NCBI GenBank assembly: GCA_030144725.1
Contig: JASKMD010000003.1
Coordinates: 2,004,991 to 2,068,990 of the forward strand
DNA length: 64,000 bases
DNA from: Haematococcus lacustris
Taxonomy: Eukaryota; Chlorophyta; Chlorophyceae; Chlamydomonadales; Haematococcaceae
Reading direction: 5' to 3'
Within the stretch, counting starts at the first letter, position 1. Each line of letters begins with the position of its first letter. Under the pieces are notes generated by a model. That model made no database searches. It was not told the DNA's origin and saw only the letters and a list, made by a program, of their open reading frames with translations. Below are positions 1 through 9,984 of the stretch, one piece after another. The position numbers and the translations under genes were made by a program.

Positions 1-980
1 CAGAGAATTTCATGATACTCAGGTGTGTGATCTGGGTGAGTGCCAGCAAGGCGTCCAGCTGCTCCTGGCCCACCTCGAATTCAGACATCTGCAGAGTGTG
101 CAGGCTGGGTAGGTGGGCCAGCGCTGACAGCAGTGCCATGGGCCCTGGCTCACTCTCGTAATAAGCTCTTATCTCATCAGTGAGCCTTAGCTGCTGCAAC
201 TGTGTCAAGCTGCTCACAGCCGCTGCCAGTCTGACCCAATCCCGTTGATCTGAGTAACTACCGCTCACTACCAGCTGAATAAGGGTGCAGGGTAAAGGCG
301 CCAGTCCATACAGGAACTCATCCTCCCCGTCCACGTCAACGTCAGCATTCAGGCTGAGTGTCTGCAGCCTGCTGCCAATGAAGGGAGACCTGCCAAGCTG
401 GCCTCTATGTGTGATGGTGATGCCATCGATGTCCAGGTGCAGCAGCTTTGGCAACAGCAGGGGGTTGCTTGCAATTGCCAAGTGACCTATGCTCATCCTG
501 GCCGCTCGGATGGTCAGGCTTGTGAGGAAGGGGAAGGAGGCGGCCAGGGCTGCACTGAACTCAGGCTCCCAAGGAAGATCCGAGTAATGCCATTCAATAG
601 TCAGGCAGTCAACTGCCCCACACAGCGGCACTGCCCCCAGCATCCAGGCAACCAGACAAGCCGCATCTGATGCTGCAGCAGCTGGCTCCGCTCTGTGACG
701 TTGCCTGATTGCATCTGTGTGGCTACTGGCTGGCTGCAGTGTGAGGTTGCCGCCTGTTCTGGAGGGCCTCAGTCAGGAAGGGTTGGGTTGGGTAGGTGAC
801 CTGGATCCTTGGTAGTACTCGCAGAAGAGCTGTGGCCAGGAGCTTGCTGGTCCTGAAGACTTGCAGCCGACTGCTTGCATCCAGCTGGCGCAGGACTGCA
901 TCCAGAAGTTCTGCTGGCAGGCCATGCAGGCCCGGCAACCGGTCGTCCGTGATCACTTCGATTTCTGACGACTTGTCCAT
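1..980 (-). pseudogene. F-box-like/LRR gene copy A, broken and cut by the window edge
   Basis: Minus-strand relative of the LRR genes further right. It starts at the family Met (MDKSS) and keeps the F-box-like segment (LPAELLDAVLRQLDAS, then FRTSKLLATALLR). About 12 codons after the QVTYPTQ segment are missing. A further short deletion in the QNRRQP segment shifts the frame and gives a stop near 723. The LRR part continues recognisably to base 1 in another frame. The N-terminal half reads closest to copy D and the LRR half closest to copies C and F, so the copy looks mosaic. The C-terminus lies outside the window. It is non-functional as it stands. Confidence 0.75.
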
Positions 981-1480
981 CAGGCCTACATCATTACAGG
1001 AAGCACTCATCGAGTCAAGAAAGATAGCGATGAGTGTTGCAGAGCTTGTGACTGCTGGTGCAGTGCGCGACCTTCCTGCTCCAGGCGTCACCGACGTGCC
1101 CCACAGAACAGGACAGGTAGAAAGAGTGCCCCACAGAACAGGACAGGTAGAAAGAGTGTGCTCCGGTGATCGAGCCCGGCGCAGGGTAAGTGCGAAGAGC
1201 TTTCATGCGCCTGATACGGACAGTCGTGCCGTGTGTGGCAAAGAATGCGGCAGTTTCTCTCATCTGTGTGACCAGGACGCACGGCTGTTTGCGTAGAAGC
1301 CGCGGCACAGTTCTGTTCTGAGCTAAGCTGCCACCACTTCTACCTAGCACCACACCTGCAGCCCGTCAAGGTTACAGCTGGAGCTGCCTTCACGGTGCCT
1401 TTTTGCTGACCCCTGCGAACCCCCTTGAAATACCCGCCTAAGCGCTATAGGTTCGACGTACTCACCCGGTTCACCGGGGT
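981..1480. other. Intergenic, with a 30-bp tandem duplication
   Basis: This is the upstream flank of copy A. A 30-bp unit (gtgccccacagaacaggaca...) occurs twice in direct tandem at 1096-1125 and 1126-1155. I see no gene here; the short ORFs on both strands have no recognisable motifs. Confidence 0.6.
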
Positions 1481-1499
1481 CTGCCATCGACATCACCAC

Positions 1500-1733
1500 C
1501 AACGTCGCCCACACATCACTACAGCGATACTGCCAACGACGCCACCACAGGCACAACTCAAAACTGAAGAAATTGCAGGTGGGTGGTTAGACATCAGCAC
1601 CTAGTCAGACGTGGTTCAGTGCTTAGACTACGGCGTTGCCTTACTCGCAGCCCCTGGCATCCACCCACTCCCTGCTTGACCACTCCATGGGCCCTAAGTC
1701 ATGAGCTGGGAGTGCAGGATTACACACCAGCCG
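1500..1733 (+). repeat. Left half of a dispersed host repeat, split by the Copia insertion
   Basis: Sequence from about 1500 to the motif tacacaccagcc matches 34505-34750 closely and is partly shared with 22390-22500, 36000-36060 and 16660-16760. In the uninterrupted copy at 34.7 kb, tacacaccagcc is followed by tgcgcactgccacttactgc. Here the left half is followed by Copia DNA and the right half resumes at about 10393. The 34.7-kb copy therefore serves as the empty site. Confidence 0.75.
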
Positions 1734-2179
1734 ATTTTGCGGGTGACCTGGACACTCGCCGCAGCACCACAGGCTTCGTGTTCACAATGCATGGTGCCGC
1801 AGTGTCATGGTCCAGCCGCCGGCAGCCCACAGTGGCTGTGAGCACCACAGAGGCAGAGTATATGGCAGCCTCTGCAGCTGCCAAGGAGGCTCTGTGGCTG
1901 CGGGTGCTGTTGGCTGATCTCTCTGTGGGCTCTGCTGTCGAGCCTGTCACAATCATGTGTGACAATGAGGCAGCCATCACGCTCATCAAGCATCCTATTG
2001 CATCTGCCCGCTCCAAGCACATTGATGTCTTGCATCATTTTGTGCGTGAGCGTGCTGCCCGGGGTGAGCTGGTGTTCAAGTATCTTGCGTCTGGGGCTAA
2101 TGTGGCTGATGCCATGACCAAGGCCCTGCCAGGTGTCAAGTATGAGTTCTGCAAGTCTGGTATGGGCATGGTGAAGTGA
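1734..2179 (+). pseudogene. Copia RNase H / Pol C-terminal fragment
   Basis: Starts abruptly inside RNase H ([17 protein letters not shown]) and runs open to the natural Pol stop (KSGMGMVK). It contains the Copia RNase H signature residues STTEAEYMA, the CDNEAAI block and the ADAMTKALP tail. It is nearly identical to the same region of the larger element downstream (6424-6741 plus 9985-10113), which makes it a useful reference for the uninterrupted reading frame. It has no start and is not a gene. Confidence 0.9.
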
Positions 2180-2220
2180 CAAGTGTGTGGGGGTAACTCT
2201 GCTGACTGCCTGAGTGGGAG

Positions 2221-2458
2221 TGTTGGAGTAAGGAGGTTGAGGTCAGTCAGACCATCAGAGTTTCTGGGAGTACTTGACTAAAGTGTGAGGCAGTTTTAGT
2301 TCGCGCTCTGCGGTAGGGCCTTTACTGCGTTTGTCCGGTCGAGGCCATCCCTCTAACGAGTGCTGTGCTGCCTTTAGGTGAGCGTAAGCTCGCCCTATGT
2401 TTGTAACTGCGTTTGTCCGGTCGAGGCCATCCCTCTAACGAGTGCTGTGCTGCCTTTA
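2221..2458 (+). repeat. Copia LTR (left), with internal duplication
   Basis: 238 bp, beginning TGTTGGAGTAAGG and ending GCTGCCTTTA; its partner is at 10155-10392. Its 3' part holds a 54-bp unit twice (2324-2377 and 2406-2459, identical as read). Unit 1 is followed by GTGAGC and both units end in CTTTAG, giving a potential GT-AG intron at 2378-2459 immediately before the primer site. Confidence 0.85.
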
Positions 2459-2472
2459 GGTTATGGGCCCAC
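2459..2472 (+). other. Copia primer-binding site, half initiator-tRNA-Met type
   Basis: GGTTATGGGCCCA lies directly after the LTR. It is complementary to the anticodon stem-loop of eukaryotic initiator tRNA-Met (TGGGCCCATAACC) rather than to a tRNA 3' end. Drosophila copia and Volvox Osser are known to use a half tRNA in this way. The same core follows the LTRs at 57425 (+) and 62443 (-). Confidence 0.75.
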
Positions 2473-2479
2473 AAGCCTA

Positions 2480-5400
2480 ATGCCGAAATCTGAGGGTGGC
2501 AAAGAAACTCCCGGCTCGCAGTCCAGTGCGATGGCAACTTTGCCGTATATTTCGCCGCCAATCCTTGTGCTGAATGCGTCCACATCGTTTGTCGAATGGA
2601 AGGGAAATGCGCAGGGAGCGCTCATGATGGCTGGCTGCTGGAGTGCTATGTGTGGCACAGACAGCGACCCAGCGCGCAATGAGCGCGCTTATGCCTGGCT
2701 ATTGTGCTGCTGCAAGGGGCACTACCTCAGCATGGTGCAAGCAGCAAAGACAGCACCTGCAGCCTGGAAGGCACTAATTGCAGACCAGCAGCGCACGGGG
2801 TTCAGCCATTGCTCTGAGCTGTGGCACCAGATCAATCATCTGCAGCTGGGGTCAGGGGAAAGCATCTCTCAGCTGTGCAGCAGGCTCTCTGACTTGGTGT
2901 TGGAGTTGGCAGAGGCCGACGAGACCGTCAGTGAGGCTGTGCAGGTCAGAGCTTTGCTGCAGGCCGTTCCCTCCCTGCCTCCCTATGATATGGCCAGAGA
3001 GTTCATCACCCAGGGGGCTGATGCGTCCGCCCCTAGCCTGGCTGATGTGAAGCGGCGCTTGCAGAATGCAGAGGCGCGTGTGCGCAACCAGCAGCCCGCA
3101 CAGCTGGCAGCCATACACGCTCCCCGCAGGTCTAGTGCCAGTCCAGCCAGCAGCAGCAGCCGGCATTCGGCTGCCAAGCCGGGTGCTGATCCCTCCTCAT
3201 CCTCACAGAGTCCTACTGCCCTGAGCCGTGTAAAGTGCTTCAAGTGCGGCAAGCGTGGGCACATTGCCCGTGACTGCAAGGAGCCAAACAGCAGCAGCAG
3301 CAGCGGTAGCAGCAGCGGAGGGGGTGGTGGGGCAGCTGGTGGTGGGGCAGGTGGGGGCGGTGGGGCACCAGGCAACCGTGGGGCTGACAAGGGTCGGGCA
3401 GCTAGTAGTGCAACTGCTGGCTTGTTTCATGCTAAACTCATGGCCATGCAGGCTGTACCTAGCAGTGGGGCCAGTGGGAGCGGTGGGGCCAGTGGGAGCA
3501 GTGGGAGCAAGGGTGGTGCGGTGCACAATGGTGCAGCTGGTGGTGGGGCAGGGATTGAGGTGCAGTGCTGCTTGAGCCATGCAGCTGGGCTCTCCTCCCT
3601 ATACCCATGCGTGTCAGCCAAGCCCACCCCATCCCTTGCTGCTGCAGCACAGGTTGCTGCCATGCCCCGCTCATCAGGCTTGCTCAGCAGCGAGCGCTTC
3701 TGGCTGGCCGACTCTAGCCACCACATCACCCCAGACCGCAGCCTACTGCATGATTTTCAAGCTGTGGAACAGCCGGTAAGCCTGGCCTTGGGCAAGAACA
3801 CAGCCAGACTGGTAGCCCATGGGGTGGGTAATGTCCGCCTAGTCAGTGAGTCAGGGCAGTGTTTCACACTGCGAGGCGTCCTGTGGGCTCCCGATGCAGC
3901 TGCCAATTACCTCTCCACCGTGGTAGCAGACCTCGCGGGCTGGAGGGTAGTACAGGAGGGGGGTGGGATCAGAATAGAGGACAGGGCAAACCCAGCCCGC
4001 TTCTGCGTCAAGGGTGCGCTGGTGGGCAGGTCATACCTGATCCGGTGCTCAGCAGAGCCAGCTGTGGTGGGGTGTGAGCCCCCTGCTACAGCCCATGCTG
4101 TCACAGCGGAGACCCCGCAGCTTCTGCATGAGCGGCTAGGTCACTTGAGCTATGGGGCCATGGCAGACCTAATTGGGAAGGGGATGGTGTCGGGCGTAAG
4201 CATCAGCGCAGCGCAGTGCAAAGCAGCCGGCAACGGTGTGTGCCCCGGGTGTGCTGTGGGCAAGATGCACCGCAGGGTGGCAGACACGCTGCCCTCCCTG
4301 GCTCCCCCTGTGAAGGGGGTGCTTGACCTGGTGCACACTGATGTGTGCGGCCCATTCCATGTCGCCTCGGTGGGTGGCTATAGCTATGTGGTCACCTTCC
4401 TGGATGAGTACAGCGGGCTGTCCTTGGTGGAGTGTGTCAAAGCCAAGTCAGATGTGCCAGGGGTCATCATCAGCACAGTGCAGTGGCTTGAGACTCAGAG
4501 CGGCCGCAAGCTGAAGGCTTTGCGCAGCGACAACGGCACGGAGTACATCAACCAGGAGGTCAGGGCCTTTCTGGCAAGCAAGGGCATTCAGCACCAGCGG
4601 TCAGCGCCCTACAGCCCTGAGCAGAATGGCAGCGCTGAGCGGCTGAACCGCACCCTGATTGAGAAGGTCAGGTGCATGCTCTACACAGCTGGCCTGCCAG
4701 CAAGGCTGTGGACAGAGGCTGTGCGCACAGCTAACCACCTGCGGAACCTCTCGCCCATGCGGGGCAAGGGTGCAACGCCGTGGGAGCTCTTTTTCGGGGT
4801 CAAGCCAGACATTTCAGCGCTCCGGGTGTTTGGTGCGACAGCCTATGCTCACGTTCCTCAGCACATGCGTTCCAAGCTAGAAGGGAAGGCGGTGCAGGGG
4901 TTTCTGGTTGGGTATGAGATGGGCAGCAAGGCGTACAGAGTGCTGGTCCCTGGTGGCAAAATCATTGTCACCAAGGACGTGGTCTTTGATGAGCTGGCAA
5001 GGGGTGAGCCTCTGCCTGTGTCAGAGGTGGCTGAGGTCATGGCCACAGCCGAGGAGCTGAGTGTGCACACCCCAGCCGCAGAGCCAAGCCCTGAGCCGGC
5101 AACAGGGGGTGCGGGTGGGGAAGCAGTGGGATCTGACAGCTCAGGATCTGACAGCGGAGCTGGCAGCGCAGCCTCAGCAGGTGGGGGTGGGGCAGGTGCT
5201 TCAGCTGCTGAGCCAGCGGCAGGCCCAGTCCCGCTGCGGCAGTCGCTTCGCTTGCAAGGGCTGCCACCAGCTGGCAGCCTGGCAGCCTGGCAGCCTGTGT
5301 GTTGCAGCTTCCCGCAGCAGCTGTGCCTATTCCGCACACCATTCTGGAGGCGCGTGCAAGTGCCTTGGCTGAGCAGTGGGCGGTTGCTACAGATGCAGAG

Positions 5401-5716
5401 ATGGAGTCTTTGCATGGCCACCGCACATGGGAGCTGGTGGACCCGCCCCAGGGGTGCCGCCCCCTGGACAACCGCTGGGTGTTTTCAGTCAAGGAGGACA
5501 GCCAGGGCCACATTGCCCGTCTCAAGGCACGCCTTGTGGTCAAGGGCTTCATGCAGCGGGAGGGGGTTGACTTCACCGAGCTGCATGCACCGGTCAGCAA
5601 GCATGCTACCGTGCGTGCCCTGCTGGCTACAGCTGCTGCTTGGGACATGGACCTGGAACACCTCGATGTCAAGACAGCCTTTCTCAATGGCTATTTGGAT
5701 GAAGAGATCTACATGA
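2480..5716 (+). CDS. Copia Gag-protease-integrase, first part of Pol
   Basis: The proposed start is the ATG at 2480 (MPKSEGGK); an ATG at 2531 is also possible. Gag comes first, then a CCHC zinc knuckle C-x2-C-x4-H-x4-C (CFKCGKRGHIARDC, 3236-3277) inside a Ser/Gly-rich stretch. The protease site near 3710 reads ADSSHH where Copia normally has DSGASHH, so the Gly-Ala after the catalytic Asp is missing. Integrase follows, with an HHCC finger (HERLGH...CPGC) and the D-D-E triad at about 4340 (HTDVCG), 4529 (RSDNGTEY) and 4637 (GSAERLNR). Homology leaves this frame between about 5250 and 5340 and continues in the -1 frame, so the last 120 or so codons are out-of-frame read-through. Probably inactive because of the protease and frame defects. 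Confidence 0.85.
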   Translation: MPKSEGGKETPGSQSSAMATLPYISPPILVLNASTSFVEWKGNAQGALMMAGCWSAMCGTDSDPARNERAYAWLLCCCKGHYLSMVQAAKTAPAAWKALIADQQRTGFSHCSELWHQINHLQLGSGESISQLCSRLSDLVLELAEADETVSEAVQVRALLQAVPSLPPYDMAREFITQGADASAPSLADVKRRLQNAEARVRNQQPAQLAAIHAPRRSSASPASSSSRHSAAKPGADPSSSSQSPTALSRVKCFKCGKRGHIARDCKEPNSSSSSGSSSGGGGGAAGGGAGGGGGAPGNRGADKGRAASSATAGLFHAKLMAMQAVPSSGASGSGGASGSSGSKGGAVHNGAAGGGAGIEVQCCLSHAAGLSSLYPCVSAKPTPSLAAAAQVAAMPRSSGLLSSERFWLADSSHHITPDRSLLHDFQAVEQPVSLALGKNTARLVAHGVGNVRLVSESGQCFTLRGVLWAPDAAANYLSTVVADLAGWRVVQEGGGIRIEDRANPARFCVKGALVGRSYLIRCSAEPAVVGCEPPATAHAVTAETPQLLHERLGHLSYGAMADLIGKGMVSGVSISAAQCKAAGNGVCPGCAVGKMHRRVADTLPSLAPPVKGVLDLVHTDVCGPFHVASVGGYSYVVTFLDEYSGLSLVECVKAKSDVPGVIISTVQWLETQSGRKLKALRSDNGTEYINQEVRAFLASKGIQHQRSAPYSPEQNGSAERLNRTLIEKVRCMLYTAGLPARLWTEAVRTANHLRNLSPMRGKGATPWELFFGVKPDISALRVFGATAYAHVPQHMRSKLEGKAVQGFLVGYEMGSKAYRVLVPGGKIIVTKDVVFDELARGEPLPVSEVAEVMATAEELSVHTPAAEPSPEPATGGAGGEAVGSDSSGSDSGAGSAASAGGGGAGASAAEPAAGPVPLRQSLRLQGLPPAGSLAAWQPVCCSFPQQLCLFRTPFWRRVQVPWLSSGRLLQMQRWSLCMATAHGSWWTRPRGAAPWTTAGCFQSRRTARATLPVSRHALWSRASCSGRGLTSPSCMHRSASMLPCVPCWLQLLLGTWTWNTSMSRQPFSMAIWMKRST

Positions 5717-6741
5717 AGCAGCCAGCTGGCTACGAGGACGGCTCGGCTCGGGTGTGCCGGCTGAAGCGTGCTCTGTACGGGCTGCGCCAAGCCCCCCGGG
5801 CCTGGCATGCCCGCCTCAAGGCTGAGCTGGAGCAGCTAGGCTTTGCAGCCAGTGCAGCTGACTCGTGCCTGTTCACTATGGTGCGGGGCAACAGCAAGGT
5901 CCTGCTGGCAGTCTACGTGGACGACTGCCTCCTGGCAGTGAGCAAGGGGGATGCTGAGACCATGGCGTGGGTGAAGCAGCGGTTGGCAGCTGTGTTCGAC
6001 ATCCACCAGCTGGGCAGTGCAGAGCGGTTTCTGGGCATGGAGATTGTGCGGGATCGGGCAGCGGGCAGGCTGGTGCTGAGCCAGGAGCGGTATGCCGCAG
6101 CGGTGGTTGACCGCTTCGGCTTGGCTGATGCCAGGCCCAAGGCCACCCCGCTAAGCACCTCAGAGCAGCTAGTTCGCGAGGGGGAGGTGGTGTTGCGCAT
6201 GGGGGAGCACAGCTACGCAGAGCTTGTGGGCAGCCTCATGCATCTGGCTGTTTGCACACGGCCAGATATCGCTCATGCCGTGGGCCTGTGTGCCAAGTAT
6301 ATGGCTGCACCCACACAGCAGCACTGGGAAGCCTTGTATGGTGTGCTGCGCTATGTGGCAAGCACGGTGTCTCATGGGCTGGCCTTTGGTGGCGCTGAGG
6401 GCCTTGTGGGGTTTTGTGATGCTGATTTTGCGGGTGACCTGGACACTCGCCGCAGCACCACAGGCTTCGTGTTCACAATGCATGGTGCCGCAGTGTCATG
6501 GTCCAGCCGCCGGCAGCCCACAGTGGCTGTGAGCACCACAGAGGCAGAGTATATGGCAGCCTCTGCAGCTGCCAAGGAGGCTCTGTGGCTGCGGGTGCTG
6601 TTGGCTGATCTCTCTGTGGGCTCTGCTGTCGAGCCTGTCACAATCATGTGTGACAATGAGGCAGCCATCACGCTCATCAAGCATCCTATTGCATCTGCCC
6701 GCTTCAAGCACATTGATGTCTTGCATCATTTTGTGCGTGAG
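5299..6741 (+). CDS. Copia reverse transcriptase-RNase H, second part of Pol
   Basis: Reads in the -1 frame relative to the Gag-integrase part. It begins with the linker PAAAVPIPHT, then RT with RWVFSVKED, LDVKTAFLNGYLDEEIYM and the catalytic YVDD at 5914-5925. RNase H follows ([34 protein letters not shown]). The frame is cut after FVRE by a nested LTR element; its last 14 codons are at 9985-10113. If the nested element were absent, the frame would continue intact, as in the fragment at 1734-2179. The required -1 step is more likely an indel near the triple ctggcagcc repeat (5271-5298) than programmed shifting, because Copia elements usually have one ORF. Confidence 0.88.
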
Positions 6742-7157
6742 TGTAACAGTCCAGACACTCAGCTAGGATGAATGGTAGGTTTGTGTTTCTTTTCTCCATG
6801 CAAGATTCTGTGAGATTTGATTTGCCTCTTACTTATGACGAGATCTTGCGTTGCTTAAGGACTTCTTAGGGGACTTCTTGGACTTCTTAGAGGCTTGGTT
6901 CTTTGATGACGTTGCTTCTGGACAAACACTACAATGCTTGCAATGACTACTCTTCTCTTGATGGATTAGTTCTTTACGACGTCTTCACGATGTAAGTACA
7001 CTGCACTACCCACTGCGCGACTCGGAGGCTGTCGATAAGTATGTAGACAGCCGCAGCGGCAGCAATAGCCGCACAAGTCAGCATGCTCGACGGCTGCAAG
7101 CCGGCACTTATGCCTCAGCCGACCATGCATCCTGACCGCACAAACACTACTGTTACA
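6742..7157 (+). repeat. Left LTR of the nested Gypsy-type element
   Basis: 416 bp with perfect terminal inverted 8-mers TGTAACAG/CTGTTACA. The next bases, tctggtttccgcaattg, are the likely primer site, but I could not match them to a particular tRNA. Confidence 0.88.
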
Positions 7158-8580
7158 TCTGGTTTCCGCAATTGTTCGTTCATCGCGACCTTTGCGCAGT
7201 GACACCGGACCCAACTTAATCGGAGGTGCCATTGGAGCCGGAACAGATGGCATCAGCTCCAGCGCTTGTCACTGTGCCTGTTGCTGCAGAGACTCCTGCT
7301 TCTAGAAGTCGCTGTACAGCCTGTACCTGCTGTGCTTGCTGTGCTTGCACTGCTGTTTCGCAGACTTCCTTTGCCCGTTTACACGGAGATCCCGCTTAAG
7401 CGGAGACTGCTGTTGTGCAGAGCTGCGTTAGCAGAGGCTTGTATTGCTGACTTGCTTTGCCCGTTCACACGGAGACTCCCGCTTGCGCGGAGCCTGCTGT
7501 TGCAGAGAATGCTATGTCCTGCTCACGCGGAGGAATGTCTTGCACAATGTCATGTGCGCTGCTTGCCACCTACATCCCCGCCACCACCCTAACTGATGGA
7601 AGCCTAGCACCAAACCTGACCACCGAAGCAGCCAACCGTCCATAGCCTGCCCTTAGCAGACTTACATCATAGTGAAACTGCAGCCAACACACATCCAGCG
7701 CCTTGCTGAGACCCTGCAGCATACCAGGCTGCACAACCTTACACCAACATCCTCCTTACAACGTCACTACACACCCTACCCTATACAGAGCCTCATCTCC
7801 ATCAACACAATTAGCCTGCTCAAACAGAGAACACATAGCTGCACTCCTGCCCTGAGCAGAGACGCTTAACACCAGCAACAACACATACCTGGCCACCTCT
7901 AGGCACAGAGCACACCCAGCATGTGACCACCACCAACATCACCCTGCTCAAGCAGAGAACAGTACCCTGCAGTGCACCAGCCTGCAGAGAGCCATAGCAC
8001 ACTGTAAGTCTGAGTTCAACCTACCAGGCATCGTCTCAAGCTGACAGAATCGACAAGCAGGGCAAAGTGGCATGGGGGCCAGCCCAGTAGTCATATCTCG
8101 ACGTCTAAAGGCATGCACTCTCATCTGACCCAGCGATCAGTGCACCAGTCGCCACCCTTCGCCGCTTCTCCAACCCACAGCTCTACTGTCGACATCGCAC
8201 TCGGACGACTTGGTCGACCAGTTGCAGCCCAGTTCCCAGCACAAGCGGAGCCCCACAGCGGAGAGCTCGGATGCCCTTCTACGCTACTATGAGGAGAACA
8301 CCTTGCACAGGTACAGTTGTTGCACCGTCGCATCCCGCTTCGAGCGAGACCTCACAGCACAAGTCGCAGTCCCATTACACAGCCCTGTTGGCATCAGCCA
8401 CAGAGACGGCACACAGCACATCTCTCGCTTCATGCACCCTGCTGGCTTCAGCCACAGAGACCATCAGCTACAGCCTACACTCCTGCATTCCATGCAGACA
8501 ACATCATACACAACATGGCAGCAAAGTTATCCAGCCTAGCAGCCTGACCACACAAACAAGCCGCATAGCTTCACAGCATG
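7158..8580 (+). other. Gypsy-element interior without recognisable coding
   Basis: Contains many short C/A-rich and CTG-rich segments (for example direct near-repeats of ctgctgacttgctttgcccg around 7370-7470). No gag, protease or RT motif was found in any frame. It probably represents the rearranged internal region of a deletion derivative. Confidence 0.5.
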
Positions 8581-8850
8581 CGCACTCACTTGCATCCCAG
8601 GTAGCACCTGAGGAAGCACACATACACAACATGGCAGCAGAGATACGCAGCCCTACAGCCTGCCAGAACACTCAAGTCGCATTGCGCACGGCATGCGTAC
8701 ATCATGGCAGTCCAGGTAGTACCTGAGAAAGCACACATACATCATGGCAGCAGAGATACCCAGCCCAGCAGCCTGCCAGAACACTCAAGACGCATAGCGT
8801 ACGGCATGCGCACATCATGGCAGCCCAGGTAGCACCTGAGGTAGCACACA
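8581..8850 (+). repeat. About 114-bp tandem repeat inside the Gypsy element
   Basis: The segment containing caggtagcacctgag occurs at about 8598, 8713 and 8826, a spacing of 113-115 bp. Each is followed by near-identical text with catcatggcagcagagata and cctgccagaacactcaag. The third copy runs into the pol remnant. Confidence 0.7.
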
Positions 8851-9210
8851 AGAACGGTCAACTTGACCACATCCCAGGCAAACTCAACGTGGGGGCGGAC
8901 GCGCTATCCCATAGGCCTGACTATCACGTGTATGCTCACATCATGCAGCTGCACACACTCAAATCGGGCATCACCGCCCAGGGCACAGATCACTCGCACT
9001 CTGTCACCCAACAAATCATACTTGCTGGCAAATCATGCCGGTTCACAATCGCGGGCAATCTGTTGTTCCACACTGGCTGAGGGCTCCGCAGGCTTTGTAT
9101 CCCTGTTGGCACAATGGCTCCAACCTGACATGTGAGGCACATGATACACCCATGGTTAGGGACAAAGCATATGTCTGCGTATGTCCCACCACATTGTTCA
9201 AGCACTACGC
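8850..9210 (+). pseudogene. Gypsy RNase H/integrase remnant
   Basis: One frame reads IPGKLNVGADALSHRPDY (8871-8924), the classical C-terminal end of Ty3/Gypsy RNase H. It stops at about 9080. A second frame then reads EAHDTP followed by RDKAY, the N-terminal zinc-finger region of Gypsy integrase (normally HDTP-x-GHFGRDKT), with the GHFG part lost. RT and the integrase catalytic core are absent. The element therefore belongs to Ty3/Gypsy, but its pol is reduced to scraps. Confidence 0.8.
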
Positions 9211-9562
9211 AGCCGGCATGGCCTGAATACCCATTGCAACCTGCGCTGAACACAACTACCACATCTTCTGTTTCTCGGTTTCTGTCACGGTTAGCTTTGG
9301 AGGAGGAGGAAAACGAGACGACGGTCAGCTCAAGACTCTGATTTCGTAGTTTTAGCATGGTTTGCATGGAGCTCGTTGCATTTGCTTGCCTGATGCATGT
9401 AGCTTGATGCATGTAGCTTGAAGCAAGACTGTTCCTGCCTGACTGTTTGTTCCTGCCTGCTTGTCATTGCCTGCCTGTCTATGCTTGCTGTTGCATGACT
9501 GTGAACACAAATGACCTCAACACTGCAAGCTCCGGGACGTAGCTTTTCGGAGTGGGGGAGAG

Positions 9563-9978
9563 TGTAACAGTCCAGACACTCAGCTAGGATGAATGGTAGG
9601 TTTGTGTTTCTTTTCTCCATGCAAGATTCTGTGAGATTTGATTTGCCTCTTACTTATGACGAGATCTTGCGTTGCTTAAGGACTTCTTAGGGGACTTCTT
9701 GGACTTCTTAGAGGCTTGGTTCTTTGATGACGTTGCTTCTTGACAAACACTACAATGCTTGCAATGACTACTCTTCTCTTGATGGATTAGTTCTTTACGA
9801 CGTCTTCACGATGTAAGTACACTGCACTACCCACTGCGCGACTCGGAGGCTGTCGATAAGTATGTAGACAGCCGCAGCGGCAGCAATAGCCGCACAAGTC
9901 AGCATGCTCGACGGCTGCAAGCCGGCACTTATGCCTCAGCCGACCATGCATCCTGACCGCACAAACACTACTGTTACA
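9563..9978 (+). repeat. Right LTR of the nested Gypsy-type element
   Basis: 416 bp, a near-perfect copy of 6742-7157. It is preceded by a polypurine tract at 9549-9562 and followed by the TSD copy CGTGAG. Confidence 0.88.
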
Positions 9979-9984
9979 CGTGAG

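Larger units (their letters stand above)
6742..9978 (+). mobile_element. Nested non-autonomous Gypsy-type LTR element
   Basis: Flanked by a 6-bp TSD (CGTGAG, ending at 6741 and at 9979-9984); the uninterrupted Copia fragment at 2045 has the single copy. The two 416-bp LTRs begin TGTAACAG and end CTGTTACA and differ at one base that I could find (6920 against 9741). A purine tract (agtgggggagag) precedes the right LTR. The 2.4-kb interior holds only a Gypsy RNase H/integrase remnant. It probably moved recently using proteins supplied by another element. Confidence 0.88.
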
